Source: Phaeobacter sp. J2-8
GTDB taxonomy: Bacteria; Pseudomonadota; Alphaproteobacteria; Rhodobacterales; Rhodobacteraceae
Assembly: GCF_022867865.1 (NCBI RefSeq)
Contig: NZ_JALIEC010000002.1
Coordinates: 496,001 to 560,000, forward strand
DNA: 64,000 nucleotides
Reading direction: 5' to 3'
Shown here one piece after another: positions 36,209 to 46,067 of the stretch. The notes under the pieces are model-generated. The model did not search any database. It was not told the origin of the DNA and saw only the letters and a list, made by a program, of their open reading frames with translations. Both the position numbers and the translations under genes were made by a program. Numbering within the stretch: the stretch's first letter is position 1; the number at the start of each line of letters is the position of its first letter.

Positions 36209-37624
36209 TCATTCACCGGGAATGGAGCCCTTTCCACCGCCGGACAGACCACCCGACACCTCTTCGGTAGACTTATCCGCCAGTTCCACTGGCAGAACGA
36301 GGTTCAGAACAATCGCAATCAATGCCGCGGGCAGGATGCCCGATGTCGCCAGAATTTTGAGCGTGCCCGGCAAATGCTGCAAAGCGCCCGGTTCAAGCTG
36401 CAAGCCAAGGCCCAGCGACAGGGCAATCGCAAAGATGACCATGTTGCGCCGGTTCCAATGCACATCGGACAACATGGAAATACCCGCAGAGACCACCATG
36501 CCGAACATCACGATCACACCGCCGCCCAGCACCTCGATCGGTACGGTCGAGATGATGGCGCCGATTTTTGGCACCAGACCGCAGACGATCAAGAAGATGC
36601 CACCAATGGTCACCACATGGCGGCTCATCACGCCGGTCATCGCGATCAGGCCGACGTTTTGCGAAAACGATGTGTTGGGCAGCGCGCCAAACAGACCGGA
36701 AACCGCCGTTCCCAAACCATCAGCAAAGGTTGCGCCCTGGATCTCTTCGTCCGTGGCTTCGCGTCCGGCGCCGCCTTTGGTGATGCCGGACACGTCGCCC
36801 ACTGTTTCCACTGCGGAAACAAAGGACATCAGGCAAAAGCCGACAATCGCCGCCACCGAAAATTCAAGCCCGAAATGCAGCGGGTTCGGCAGCGCAAAGC
36901 TGGCGGCATTGCCGACATTGCCAAAATTCACCATCCCGAACACCCAGGCCACGATATAGCCCGCAATCAAACCCAGCAGCACGGCAGAGATCGAAATCAT
37001 GCCCCGTGCAAAGAACTTGAGGCCCAGAGTGACCAGGATCACCACCGAGGCAACAAACCAGTTCAGCGCCGACCCGTATTCCGGTGTGCCAATGGCCGGC
37101 ACGCCCCCGGCCGCATATTGAATGCCCACCTTGACCAGTGCCAGACCGATCATTGTCACCACCAATCCGGTGACAAGCGGCGGCAGCGCAAAACGGATCT
37201 TGCCAATAAACAAACCCAATACGGCATGGAACAAACCACCGACCAGGATACCGCCCATCAGCACAGCAACCGCATCCACACCTTTGCCCGCGACCAGCGG
37301 AATCATGACCGGCAGAAAGGCAAAGGATGTGCCCTGTACAATCGGCAGTTTCGCCCCGACAGGGCCAAAACCGATGGTCTGGATCAGCGTCGCCAAACCG
37401 GCAAAGAACATCGACATCTGAATCATGTAGATCATTTGCGGAAAATCAGGCGAGTTCGAGCCAAAGCCGAACCCCGCTGCGCCGCAAACGATAATTGCCG
37501 GCGTCACGTTCGACACGAACATCGCCAACACATGTTGGATGCCCAGCGGCACCGCTTTGGCCAGCGGCGGTGTGTAATTGGGATCGCGCAGCTGCGCTGC
37601 GGTCCCGATAGATGAATCAGCCAT
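36209..37624 (-). CDS. NCS2-family xanthine/urate:cation symporter
   Basis: A 471-residue nucleobase:cation symporter-2 with about 14 hydrophobic segments. The QNVGLIAMTGVMSRHV block and SAVETVGDVSG are NCS2 signatures, of the xanthine/urate (UacT/PucK) branch more than the uracil branch. It is the last gene of the leftward operon after allA (58-base gap), all devoted to urate breakdown, so urate or xanthine uptake is the most likely role. Substrate choice is inferred from context. Confidence 0.88.
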   Translation of the reverse strand: MADSSIGTAAQLRDPNYTPPLAKAVPLGIQHVLAMFVSNVTPAIIVCGAAGFGFGSNSPDFPQMIYMIQMSMFFAGLATLIQTIGFGPVGAKLPIVQGTSFAFLPVMIPLVAGKGVDAVAVLMGGILVGGLFHAVLGLFIGKIRFALPPLVTGLVVTMIGLALVKVGIQYAAGGVPAIGTPEYGSALNWFVASVVILVTLGLKFFARGMISISAVLLGLIAGYIVAWVFGMVNFGNVGNAASFALPNPLHFGLEFSVAAIVGFCLMSFVSAVETVGDVSGITKGGAGREATDEEIQGATFADGLGTAVSGLFGALPNTSFSQNVGLIAMTGVMSRHVVTIGGIFLIVCGLVPKIGAIISTVPIEVLGGGVIVMFGMVVSAGISMLSDVHWNRRNMVIFAIALSLGLGLQLEPGALQHLPGTLKILATSGILPAALIAIVLNLVLPVELADKSTEEVSGGLSGGGKGSIPGE

Positions 37625-37682
37625 GAACTTCTCCCCATATAGCTGTCGGATGGGCCGTTTCTCCTCCTGACGGCCCGGATAT

Positions 37683-38171
37683 TCAGCCCGCCACCACCTG
37701 GTATGGGGTGTCGAACCAATGCTCTTCCAGATTCTCGCCAGCGCCGATGCGATCCACTACGGCAAACGTCCCCGATCCTGCGATCGGTGTCAGGACTCCG
37801 TGCCATGTGTTGCGATGAAAGTTGATTGCCTGACCGGGTTCCGTGCGAAAGGCACGCGGATTATCTGGGCAACCGCCCAGATCTTTGGCGACAATGACAA
37901 GAAATGCGTGTTCTGACATCGGAATGAAAGCTTGGGATCCCAGCGGATGCCGCTCCATCATGTCCAGTTCAAGCGGCAGTTGGCGCAGCTCGGCCTGAAA
38001 AAGGCTGAGGCCCGCCGTCCCGTCCGAAAAATCCAGTTGCGCACGGTCATGAAAGCGCCCGCAGAGCCCTTGATTGATCAGCTTGTCCGGCGCGCCAGAA
38101 CAATCCAGCACATCGCCATAGGGCGCGAATTCCGCCGCGCCCAAAGGTTCGATCATGATCGGCTTGGTCAT
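37683..38171 (-). CDS. allA: Ureidoglycolate lyase AllA
   Basis: A 162-residue cupin-like enzyme that splits ureidoglycolate into glyoxylate and urea. The opening IEPLGAAEFAPYGDVLD, HPLGSQAFIPMS and FHRNTWHGVLTP match AllA. It overlaps the uraD end by 4 bases. Its product glyoxylate is the substrate of the adjacent bhc cycle. Confidence 0.93.
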   Translation of the reverse strand: MTKPIMIEPLGAAEFAPYGDVLDCSGAPDKLINQGLCGRFHDRAQLDFSDGTAGLSLFQAELRQLPLELDMMERHPLGSQAFIPMSEHAFLVIVAKDLGGCPDNPRAFRTEPGQAINFHRNTWHGVLTPIAGSGTFAVVDRIGAGENLEEHWFDTPYQVVAG

Positions 38172-39584
38172 GGCAACAGGTCCAGCAGACGGAATTCGGC
38201 AATGCGTTCAACCTGGCGGCAGGCCTCGGCAAATTCGGTGGTGCGGTCATTGCCGATCCGGCGCTCAAAGGCCGCCATGATCGACGCCTTGTCGTGATCG
38301 CGCACCGCGATAATGAAAGGGAACCCGTGTTTGGCGACGTAATCGTCATTCAACTTGGTAAAACGTTCCCGTTCCTGATCGGTCAGCATATCAAGCCCCG
38401 CACCGGCCTGTTCCGAGGTGCTTTCAGCGGTCAACCGTCCCGCCGCGGCGAGTTTGCCAGCCAGATCGGGGTGCGCGGTCAAGACGCCAAGGCGGAGATC
38501 TTCGTCAGCGCTGCGGAAAATGCGGCACAGGGCGTTGTGAACACCGCGCGCCGTGTCATGGGCCGGGCCAAGCTCCAGATCAAAAGCGCCCTCGGCGATC
38601 CAGGGCGAATGTTCGAACACGCCACCAAATGTCGAAACGAAATCCGCACGCGTCATTGCACTGGGCCGGTTCCAGCGCTTGTGCGGATGGGTTTCGATCC
38701 AATGCGCCGCGATCTCGGCCCGTGTCGGGCACCAGACATCACCAAAGCCCTGAATATAATCAATAAACCGCTTCAGCGCCGCAATTTTTCCCGGACGCCC
38801 CACCAAACGACAATGCAACCCGATCGACATCATCTTTGGCGCGCCTGGCCTGCCCTTCGGCATAAAGCGTATCAAAGGCGTCTTTCAGGTAGCTGCCAAA
38901 ATCTTCGCCCGTGACCCAGCCCGGCGCGGTGGCGAACCGCATATCGTTCGCTTCCAGCGTATAGGGAATGATCAATTGATCGCGGTCGCCATATTCGCGC
39001 CAATACGGCAAATCATCGTCATAAGTGTCGGAAATATAGTCGAATTGCCCGGTTTCCGCCGCCAGCCGCACGGTGTTTTCACTGCAACGACCGGTGTACC
39101 AGCCGCGCGGGGCCTCGCCCACGACCTCGGTATGCAGGCGGATCGCTTCGGCAATCGCTGCGCGTTCCTCTGCTTCGGGCATGTCCTTGTGCTCAACCCA
39201 TTTGAGCCCGTGACTGGCGATCTCCCATCCGGCGGACTTCATCGCGGCCACCTGTTCCGGTGACCGTGCCAGCGCCGACGCCACGCCATAAATGGTCACC
39301 GGGATCGCCGCGCCGGTGAACAGGCGATGCAAACGCCAGAACCCGGCACGTGCGCCGTATTCGTAAATCGATTCCATGTTCCAGTGGCGCTGGCCCGGCC
39401 ACATGGCGGCGCCGGGAATGTCCGACAGAAAAGCCTCTGACGCGGCATCCCCATGCAGGACGTTGTTTTCGCCGCCTTCTTCGTAGTTCAATACAAATTG
39501 TACAGCCACTTTGGCATTTCCGGGCCATTGAGCCTCGGGGGCGCGGGGGCCATAACCAATCATGTCGCGGGGGTATCTATTCAC
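38168..39584 (-). pseudogene. puuE: Bifunctional allantoinase (PuuE) / OHCU decarboxylase (UraD), frame-broken
   Basis: The N-terminal part (about residues 1-300) is the polysaccharide-deacetylase-like allantoinase PuuE (RYPRDMIGYGPRAPEAQWPG; GWEIASHGLKWVEH). The C-terminal part (about 305-471) is OHCU decarboxylase UraD (FVSTFGGVFEHSPWIAE; HGFPFIIAVRDHDK). This fusion is known in proteobacteria and catalyses two consecutive-family steps of urate degradation. An extra base in the C-run 38853-38855 breaks the frame; removing it gives 471 residues with the natural junction EGRPGAPKMMSIGLHCRL. GTG start at 39584 with GGAGG 5 bases before. Confidence 0.88.
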
Positions 39585-39613
39585 ATCTGCCTCCAGAGTT
39601 TAGATAACGATAA

Positions 39614-39666
39614 TTCAGAACAATCCCGAAGATTACCAAATAGTTTTTGAAGCACTGTTCAGAACT
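39614..39666. promoter_or_regulatory. Divergent puuE-uraD / hiuH control region with repeated TTCAGAAC
   Basis: The 177-base divergent region holds two copies of TTCAGAAC about 44 bases apart; the second is part of the palindrome GTTC-A-GAAC. They are candidate operators for a purine-catabolism regulator, possibly the LysR at 41.3 kb. Short motif, low certainty. Confidence 0.3.
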
Positions 39667-39761
39667 CGGGGTTTTCCTTTGGCCGAAGTAACGGGCACAA
39701 GAAAGAAACGGGCGCAAGGTTGCACAGTCCGGGCTTGGCCCAGCACAGACAGGAGTTTCAC

Positions 39762-40117
39762 ATGACCGGCTATCTGACCACCCATATCCTTGACACGGCA
39801 CGCGGTTGTCCTGCCGAAGGCATAAAGATTGCGCTTTACCGGGTGTCGGGCAATTCCCACAAGAAAATTGCCGAGACCGTGACCAACGCCGATGGCCGCA
39901 CCGATGCCCCGATTTGCCGGCGGACAAGTTCAAGACCGGCACTTATGAATTGGTGTTCTTTGCCGGGGATTACCTGCGCAACAGCGGTCAGGTCACCGAG
40001 GAGATCTTGTTCCTTGATCAGATCCCGCTGCGCTTTGGCATGGACGACGCGGCGGCGCATTACCATGTGCCATTGCTGTTGTCGCCGTTTGGCTATTCGA
40101 CCTATCGCGGCAGCTGA
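39762..40117 (+). pseudogene. hiuH: 5-hydroxyisourate hydrolase (transthyretin-like), frame-broken
   Basis: Hydrolyses 5-hydroxyisourate to OHCU, the step after urate oxidation. The N-terminal [20 protein letters not shown] carries the catalytic His of transthyretin-like HiuH; the C-terminus ends with FGYSTYRGS, the YRGS signature. One T is missing from the run at 39913-39915; with it the protein is 118 residues, the normal size. The start has AGGAG upstream. Divergent from the puuE-uraD fusion. Confidence 0.9.
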
Positions 40118-40188
40118 TCCGCCGCTGTGCGTTGGGGGCGATGTCGACGCTTGGGGCCTTCGGTTGCCGTAGCGGATGAGTCGGCCAG

Positions 40189-40319
40189 ATGGAGGGCCAG
40201 CCCCCCAAACCGCAGGTGTGATGGGGGCCAGCCCCCCAAACCACAGGTAAGATGGGGGGCCAGCCCCCCAAACCACAGGTAAGATGGGGGGCCAGCCCCT
40301 CAAACCCCCCGGGATATTT
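40189..40319. repeat. Tandem array of 32-bp GC-hairpin repeats, array 1
   Basis: Three 31-32-bp units starting ATGGGGGGCCAGCCCCCCAA, at 40189, 40221 and 40252, and a fourth (40284-40319) ending in CCCCCCGGGATATTT. Each unit can fold into a G6/C6 hairpin. It lies between the convergent ends of hiuH and the LysR gene, facing array 2 at 42653 in inverted orientation. Confidence 0.88.
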
Positions 40320-40363
40320 CTGGTCAGATGAAAGGCAAAAGCGCGCGCCCCCGCATTGCGGCG

Positions 40364-41288
40364 CTAAATGGCGGCGCTTTCCGTTTGTCGAACCGAGGCG
40401 GCCAGACGGTCGACCATGAATTCGATGAAAAGCCGCGTCTTGGGGTCCTGATGACGGCGATGGGTGAATAGAAACGCCATTTGAATATCTTCCGGTGGGT
40501 TGGCCTGTGCCACCGGCACCAGAGCCCCGGATCTGAGGTGGTCGGCGACTTCGAACACCGGTTTCAGGACCACGCCCTGCCCGGTCAGCGCCCAATCTGT
40601 CAGGACATCGCCATCATCCGATTCGAACCGCCCGCCGACACGAAAGCGCTGGACCCCGTTGTCAGTCTGCAAGCGCCATTGAAATTCGGGCGCACCGGGA
40701 TAGCGCAGGTTCAGGCAATTGTGCCTGTCCTTGACCAATGCCTCGCCGCTTTCCGGCATTCCGCGCGCGGCGATATAGCTTGGCGCGGCGCAGATCACCC
40801 GTTTGCAATCCGCCACCTTGCGAATCCGCAGCGTCGAATCCCTCGGGCTGACCAAGGAAAAACGCCACATCCAGACCCTCGGCTGTGAGATCGACATTGC
40901 GATCAGTCAGCCGCAGGCGAATGTCGATCAATGGATAGGCCGCGGCAAATTCCGGCACCACCGGGGCAATCAACCGCCGCCCGACGCCCAAGGGCGCTGC
41001 GATATGCAACACACCTTTGGGGTTTTCGGTGATCGAGCTGACCTGGGCCTCGGCATGATCGACGGCCTCGAGCACGGAAATCGCACCACCATAAAACGCC
41101 CGCCCCTGTTCGGTTGGGGTCAGGGACCGGGTGGTGCGCTGGAACAGCCGCACGTTCAGATGTTGCTCAAGTTGTGAAATCCGCGCCGATGTCACTGCCG
41201 GAGAAATACGCAAATCGCGCCCTGCCGCCGACATAGAGCCAAGATCATAGACACGGACAAAGGTACGGATATTGTCGAAATAGGACAT
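40364..41288 (-). pseudogene. LysR-family regulator, frame-broken
   Basis: The N-terminal winged HTH is clear (YFDNIRTFVRVYDLGSMSAA; ISPAVTSARISQLEQHLNVR), then the effector domain (VLHIAAPLGVGRRLIAPVVP). The frame breaks after GLDVAFFLGQ; one extra base in GGG at 40845-40847 separates it from RDSTLRIRKVADCKRVICAA onward. Corrected length 307 residues. It is divergent from puuD (113 bases apart), so it probably regulates urate oxidation. Confidence 0.87.
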
Positions 41289-41400
41289 TGTTCGGCTTTT
41301 TTTGATGCAGGTGTGTTTTTCTCTGCAATACACGAACAACCAAGCATCCGCTAGTCTGGCAAAAAACGGGTCTGGCAATAAGACAGGAGTTCACCCCAAA

Positions 41401-42633
41401 ATGTTCGAAGCTGCAATTCTCTGGGACTGGCTGGCCTTTGCGGTGCGCTGGTTGCATGTGATCACCGCCATCGCCTGGATCGGATCGTCGTTCTATTTCA
41501 TCGCTCTGGATCTTGGGCTGCGCAAGGCGCCGGATCTGCCTGCGGGCGCGCATGGCGAAGAATGGCAGGTCCACGGCGGCGGCTTTTATCATATCCGCAA
41601 ATATCTGGTGGCACCTTCGGAAATGCCTGACCATCTGACCTGGTTCAAATGGGAAAGCTACGCGACCTGGCTGTCCGGTGCGGCGATGCTGATGATTGTG
41701 TATTGGGTCGGCGGCGAATTGTATCTGATCGACAGCGCCAAGGCCGATCTGGCCCTGTGGCAGGGCATCGCGATTTCCGCCCTCAGCCTGACAATCGGCT
41801 GGATTTGTTACGATTTCCTGTGCAAATCCAAACTGGGTGAGACACCGACGCTCTTGATGGTGTTGCTGTTCGTGATCCTGGTGATCATGTCCTGGGGCTA
41901 TACCCAGGTCTTTACCGGCCGGGCCGCGCTTTTGCACATGGGGGCCTTCACCGCCACCATCATGACCGCCAATGTGTTCTTCATCATCATGCCGAACCAG
42001 CGTATTGTGGTCGACGATCTGCAAAATGGCCGCACGCCGGACCCCAAATACGGCAAGATCGCCAAGCTGCGGTCGACCCACAACAACTATCTCACTTTGC
42101 CGGTGATCTTTCTGATGTTGTCGAACCACTATCCGCTGGCGTTCGCAACGGAATACAACTGGCTGATCACCTGTCTGGTGTTCCTGATGGGCGTGACGAT
42201 CCGGCATTATTTCAATTCGGTCCACGCCCGCAAAGGCGAGCCGACCTGGACCTGGGCGGTCACGCTTATCCTGTTCATCCTCTGCGCCTGGCTTTCGACC
42301 GCGCCCTCCTGGGGCAGCTACGAAGAGGCCGATGCCCGCGCGCTGACGCCCTATGAACAGAAATTCGCATCCGCCGCGCATTTCGAAGACGCTCAGAACA
42401 TCGTGATTGGTCGCTGCTCCATGTGCCATGCCCGTGAACCGGTCTGGGACGGTATTCGCTGGGCCCCCAAAGGCGTGTTTCTGGAAACCGCCGGCGATGT
42501 GGCCCAAAATGCCCGTGCGATCTATCTGCACGCTGGGGTCAGCCACGCCATGCCGCCTGCCAATATCACCGAAATCGAAGTCGAGGAACGCCGCATGCTG
42601 GTTGCCTGGTACACAAGCGCCAAGGCCTACTAA
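41401..42633 (+). CDS. puuD: Membrane-bound urate hydroxylase/oxidase PuuD with cytochrome c domain
   Basis: A 410-residue integral membrane protein that oxidises urate to 5-hydroxyisourate and passes electrons to the respiratory chain. The N-terminal 300 residues carry about 8 hydrophobic helices (WLHVITAIAWIGSSFYFIAL; PNQRIVVDDLQNGR; STHNNYLTLPVIFLMLSNHY). The C-terminal domain has a cytochrome c CSMCH motif near residue 340. ATG 41401 was chosen because it gives the family N-terminus; upstream in-frame sequence is the divergent promoter region. Its c-type haem needs the ccm genes of this window. Confidence 0.93.
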   Translation: MFEAAILWDWLAFAVRWLHVITAIAWIGSSFYFIALDLGLRKAPDLPAGAHGEEWQVHGGGFYHIRKYLVAPSEMPDHLTWFKWESYATWLSGAAMLMIVYWVGGELYLIDSAKADLALWQGIAISALSLTIGWICYDFLCKSKLGETPTLLMVLLFVILVIMSWGYTQVFTGRAALLHMGAFTATIMTANVFFIIMPNQRIVVDDLQNGRTPDPKYGKIAKLRSTHNNYLTLPVIFLMLSNHYPLAFATEYNWLITCLVFLMGVTIRHYFNSVHARKGEPTWTWAVTLILFILCAWLSTAPSWGSYEEADARALTPYEQKFASAAHFEDAQNIVIGRCSMCHAREPVWDGIRWAPKGVFLETAGDVAQNARAIYLHAGVSHAMPPANITEIEVEERRMLVAWYTSAKAY

Positions 42634-42652
42634 GTCCCCTTCTTCTGTTCAA

Positions 42653-42750
42653 AAATATCCCGGGGGGTTTGGGGGGCTGGCCCCCCATCTGCCCTGCGGT
42701 TTGGGGGGCTGGTCCCCCATATGTCCTGCGGTTTGGGGGCCAGCCCCCCG
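42653..42750. repeat. Tandem array of 32-bp GC-hairpin repeats, array 2
   Basis: Starts AAATATCCCGGGGGG, then units of the type CTGCGGTTTGGGGGGCTGG, the reverse complement of array 1 units (about 28 of 32 match). It lies between the convergent ends of puuD and the FAD-subunit gene. Arrays 1 and 2 thus form inverted repeats around the LysR-puuD pair. Confidence 0.85.
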
Positions 42751-42781
42751 GGCTGACATCTCCAAGCCAAACCGACATAGC

Positions 42782-42811
42782 AAAAAGGGCGGCCTATCAA
42801 AGCCGCCCTTT
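42782..42811 (-). terminator. Terminator of the coxGSLM-like operon
   Basis: AAAGGGCGGC-N8-GCCGCCCTTT forms a perfect 10-bp stem; on the minus strand it is followed by a T-run (TTTTTG), 24 bases after the FAD-subunit stop. On the plus strand it could also stop puuD read-through. Confidence 0.85.
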
Positions 42812-42834
42812 CCTGTTTTCTTGGCAAAAAACAC

Positions 42835-43620
42835 TCAACCTGCGGCGGCAACCGCCCGTTTGGTCATCACCGCCACCAGATGCGCGCGATAAGCGCCGGT
42901 GCCGTGCAAGTCGCCGATCATTCCGTCACCCGACAGCGACAGACCGGCCAATGCATCCGCCGAAAAATCTGCCGACAACGCGGCTTCGGCCTCGGTCCAG
43001 CGGAACACCCCTTCTTCAGAGGCACCGGTCACTGCGACCCGCACACCATCGGCGAATTTGGCGACAAACACGCCGACCAATGCGAAACGCGAGGCAGGTT
43101 GCTCGAACTTCACATAGGCGGCTTTTTCCGGGATCGGGAAAGTCACCGCAGTCACGATCTCGCCCTCGTCCAGCGCGGTGGTGAACATGCCCTGGAAATA
43201 ATCGTCTGCCGCAATCTCGCGCGCGTTGGTCACGATGGTTGCACCAGACCCCAAGGCCGCCGCCGGATAACAGGCGGATGGATCGTTGTTAGCCAAAGAT
43301 CCGCCAATGGTGCCACGATTGCGCACCGCCGGGTCGCCGATACCACCGGCCAGCGCCGCCAGCGCCGGATAGGCCCCGGCCCCCGCCGCCACTGCGCCAT
43401 GGGTGCTGCCACCGCCAATCGTCAGGCTGTCGCCCGCTTGCGAAATCCCCTTCATCTCGGAAATCCCGGACAGGCTGACCAATTTCGACGGCATGGCCAA
43501 CCGCTGTTTCAGCGTCGGGATCAGCGTCTGACCGCCGCCCAGCGCCTGTGCGTCTTCATCTGCCAATGCGGCCACGGCGTCAGCCACGGATGTTGGCCGT
43601 TCGATGTCAAAGCTATACAT
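42835..43620 (-). CDS. CoxM-like FAD-binding subunit of a molybdenum hydroxylase
   Basis: A 261-residue FAD subunit of the xanthine dehydrogenase/CO dehydrogenase family. The two FAD pyrophosphate motifs are seen as ALGGGQTLIP and the NRGTIGGSLANNDPSACYP block (family TIGGxxAxxDPA/S). It transfers electrons from the Fe-S subunit to quinone or another acceptor. It follows the large subunit by 14 bases and is the last gene of coxG-coxS-coxL-coxM. Confidence 0.92.
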   Translation of the reverse strand: MYSFDIERPTSVADAVAALADEDAQALGGGQTLIPTLKQRLAMPSKLVSLSGISEMKGISQAGDSLTIGGGSTHGAVAAGAGAYPALAALAGGIGDPAVRNRGTIGGSLANNDPSACYPAAALGSGATIVTNAREIAADDYFQGMFTTALDEGEIVTAVTFPIPEKAAYVKFEQPASRFALVGVFVAKFADGVRVAVTGASEEGVFRWTEAEAALSADFSADALAGLSLSGDGMIGDLHGTGAYRAHLVAVMTKRAVAAAG

Positions 43621-43634
43621 ATCCTAGCCCTCCC

Positions 43635-46013
43635 TTAGCTGGCTTGGTTGATTGCGGCCCACACACGGGCGGGCGTCGCAGGCATATCAATGTGATCCAC
43701 TTTATGTCCGCCAGACTGCAGCGCGTCGAGGATGGCGTTGATCACGGTCGGCGGCGATCCGATCGCCCCGGCCTCGCCACAGCCCTTCACACCCAATGGA
43801 TTGTGGGTACAAGGCGTCTGGCAGGAATGGTCGACGCTGTAGCTGTCCATATGCGGCAGATCATCGGCGCGCGGCATGGTGTAATCCATGTAAGACGCCG
43901 ACAGAAGCTGACCGTTGTCGTCATAGACACAGTTTTCCAGCAAGGCCTGGCCGATCCCCTGGGCGATGCCGCCATGCACCTGACCTTCGACGATCATCGG
44001 ATTGATGACATTACCGAAATCATCCGCCGAAACGAATTTTTCGATCTTCACATGGCCGGTTTCCGGGTCCACCTCAACCTCGCAGGCATAGGCGCCCGCC
44101 GGATAGGTGAAGTTCGACGGATCGTAAAACGCGGTTTCCTCCAACCCCGGTTCGATATCCTCCAGTGGATAGTTATGCGGTACATAGGCGGCCAGACAGA
44201 CATCCCCCCAAGCCACCGATTTATCCGTGCCGGACACCGTGAACTGACCGTCCTTCAATTCGATATCGGCCTCAGAGGCCTCCATCAAATGGGCGGCGAT
44301 CTTCTTGGTCTTGTTGATGATCTTCTCGGTCGCCCGCACCATGGCCGACCCACCCACCGCGATGGAGCGCGAGCCATAGGTGCCCATGCCCATCGGCGTA
44401 TTGGCGGTGTCGCCATGCACGATTTCGACCTGTTCTTCCGGGATGCCGATCATTTCGGAAATCACCTGGGGAAAGGCGGTTTCATGCCCCTGCCCGTGGC
44501 TGTGCGATCCGGTCATCACCACCAATCCGCCGGTGGCATTGACCCGCACTGTGGCGCTTTCATACAGGCCGGCACGTGCCCCCAATTGCCCGACAAGGTT
44601 CGACGGCGCGATGCCGCAGGCCTCGATAAAGCAATTGATGCCCAGACCGCGCAGCTTGCCCTTGGCTTCGGATGCGGATCGGCGCGCGGCAAAGCCGTCG
44701 CGGTCGATCAATTCCAGCATCTTGTCCATGGTAGCATGATAGTCGCCCGTGTCATAGACAACGGCAACAGGCGTCTGATACGGGAATTCCGTGATGAAGT
44801 TCTGACGGCGCAGTTCGACCGGATCAGCGCCCACCTCCCGCGCCGCTTTGTCGATCACCCGTTCAAGCTGATAGGTCGCCTCGGGGCGCCCAGCGCCACG
44901 ATAGGCATCCACGGGCACGGTGTTCGTGAACACCGCCTTGACGTTGGTATAGACCAGCGGCGTCTTGTAGTTCCCGGCCAAAAGCGTGCCATGCAGCCAT
45001 GTCGGCACCGAGGGCGCAAAGGTCGACAGATATGCCCCCATGTTGGCATAGGTCAGACAGCGCAGGGCGGTGAAATTATTGTCTGCATCCAGCCCCAATT
45101 CGATCTTGGTCACATGGTCACGACCGTGACAGTCGGACATGAATGCCTCGGACCGGGAAGAGGTCCATTTGACCGCACGGTTGATCGCCTTGGCGGCAAA
45201 GGTACAAAATGCCTCTTCCGCGTAGTGAAAGATCTTGGTGCCAAAGCCGCCGCCGACATCCGGTGCCACGACGCGCAGCTTGTGCTCGGGAATGCCAAGC
45301 ACAAATGCCCCCATCAAGAGCCGGATCACATGCGGGTTTTGCGATGTGGTATAAAGCGTTGAGTCGCCGGTGCCGCGGGCGTAGTCGCCCACCGCCACGC
45401 GCGGCTCCATCGGGTTGGCCACCAGACGGTTGTTGACCAGTTCCAATGTCGTCACATGCGCGGAATTGGCAATCGCGGCGTCCACCGCGGCCTTGTTTTC
45501 CTCGACAAAGCCCCAATCGTAACACAGGTTGTCCGACAGGTCGTCATGCACCAGCGTTGCGCCATCGGCCAGCGCGGCCTTCATGTCGACCACTGCGGGC
45601 AGCTCTTCGATATCGACTTCGATCGCCTCGGCCGCATTTCGCGCCTGTTCCAGCGTATCGGCGACAATCGCGGCAATCGGGTCGCCGACATGGCGCACCT
45701 TGCCCTGGGCCAGAACCGGGTGGGCCGGTTCCTTCATGGGTTGGCCGTGTTTGTCGGTCACTTCCCACCCGCAGGGCAGACCGCCGACACCTTCGAAATC
45801 GGCGCCGGTGAAAATCCGCACCACGCCGGGCATTGCGGCGGCGGCGGCGGTATCGAGGTTGGTGATCCGTCCATGCGCCACATCAGAGCGCAGGAAATGG
45901 ACATAGGCCTGTCCGTGAATATTGATGTCGTCGGTATAATTCCCGACACCTGTCAAAAAGCGCACGTCCTCGCGGCGCTTGGTGCTGGCTCCGATGCCAT
46001 GATCTTTCGGCAT
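43635..46013 (-). CDS. CoxL-like molybdopterin subunit, form II
   Basis: A 792-residue catalytic subunit binding Mo-molybdopterin cytosine dinucleotide. GGGFGTK and the C-terminal [13 protein letters not shown], with the catalytic glutamate, are intact. The active-site loop reads AYRGAGR, the form II signature, not the AYxCSFR of genuine CO-oxidising form I CoxL. So CO oxidation is doubtful and another substrate is likely. Subunit order, with coxG upstream and xdhC and a molybdopterin-binding gene nearby, is typical of these loci. Confidence 0.93.
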   Translation of the reverse strand: MPKDHGIGASTKRREDVRFLTGVGNYTDDINIHGQAYVHFLRSDVAHGRITNLDTAAAAAMPGVVRIFTGADFEGVGGLPCGWEVTDKHGQPMKEPAHPVLAQGKVRHVGDPIAAIVADTLEQARNAAEAIEVDIEELPAVVDMKAALADGATLVHDDLSDNLCYDWGFVEENKAAVDAAIANSAHVTTLELVNNRLVANPMEPRVAVGDYARGTGDSTLYTTSQNPHVIRLLMGAFVLGIPEHKLRVVAPDVGGGFGTKIFHYAEEAFCTFAAKAINRAVKWTSSRSEAFMSDCHGRDHVTKIELGLDADNNFTALRCLTYANMGAYLSTFAPSVPTWLHGTLLAGNYKTPLVYTNVKAVFTNTVPVDAYRGAGRPEATYQLERVIDKAAREVGADPVELRRQNFITEFPYQTPVAVVYDTGDYHATMDKMLELIDRDGFAARRSASEAKGKLRGLGINCFIEACGIAPSNLVGQLGARAGLYESATVRVNATGGLVVMTGSHSHGQGHETAFPQVISEMIGIPEEQVEIVHGDTANTPMGMGTYGSRSIAVGGSAMVRATEKIINKTKKIAAHLMEASEADIELKDGQFTVSGTDKSVAWGDVCLAAYVPHNYPLEDIEPGLEETAFYDPSNFTYPAGAYACEVEVDPETGHVKIEKFVSADDFGNVINPMIVEGQVHGGIAQGIGQALLENCVYDDNGQLLSASYMDYTMPRADDLPHMDSYSVDHSCQTPCTHNPLGVKGCGEAGAIGSPPTVINAILDALQSGGHKVDHIDMPATPARVWAAINQAS

Positions 46014-46067
46014 TTCAATTCCTCCCTTGGGGTCGGTGCGCGTTCAATGCGCACTGCGACTGTCAAA

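Noticed and set aside
35330-37615. 761-residue open frame across GAPDH, terminator and permease
   Set aside because: It crosses two gene ends and a terminator and lies antisense to the NCS2 permease; no family features.
40189-42750. CRISPR array
   Set aside because: The 32-bp units are directly abutting without unique spacers and no cas genes are present.
43635-46013. Genuine carbon monoxide dehydrogenase (form I coxL)
   Set aside because: Active-site loop is AYRGAGR (form II), not AYxCSFR, so I did not give the symbol coxL as a CO-oxidising enzyme.
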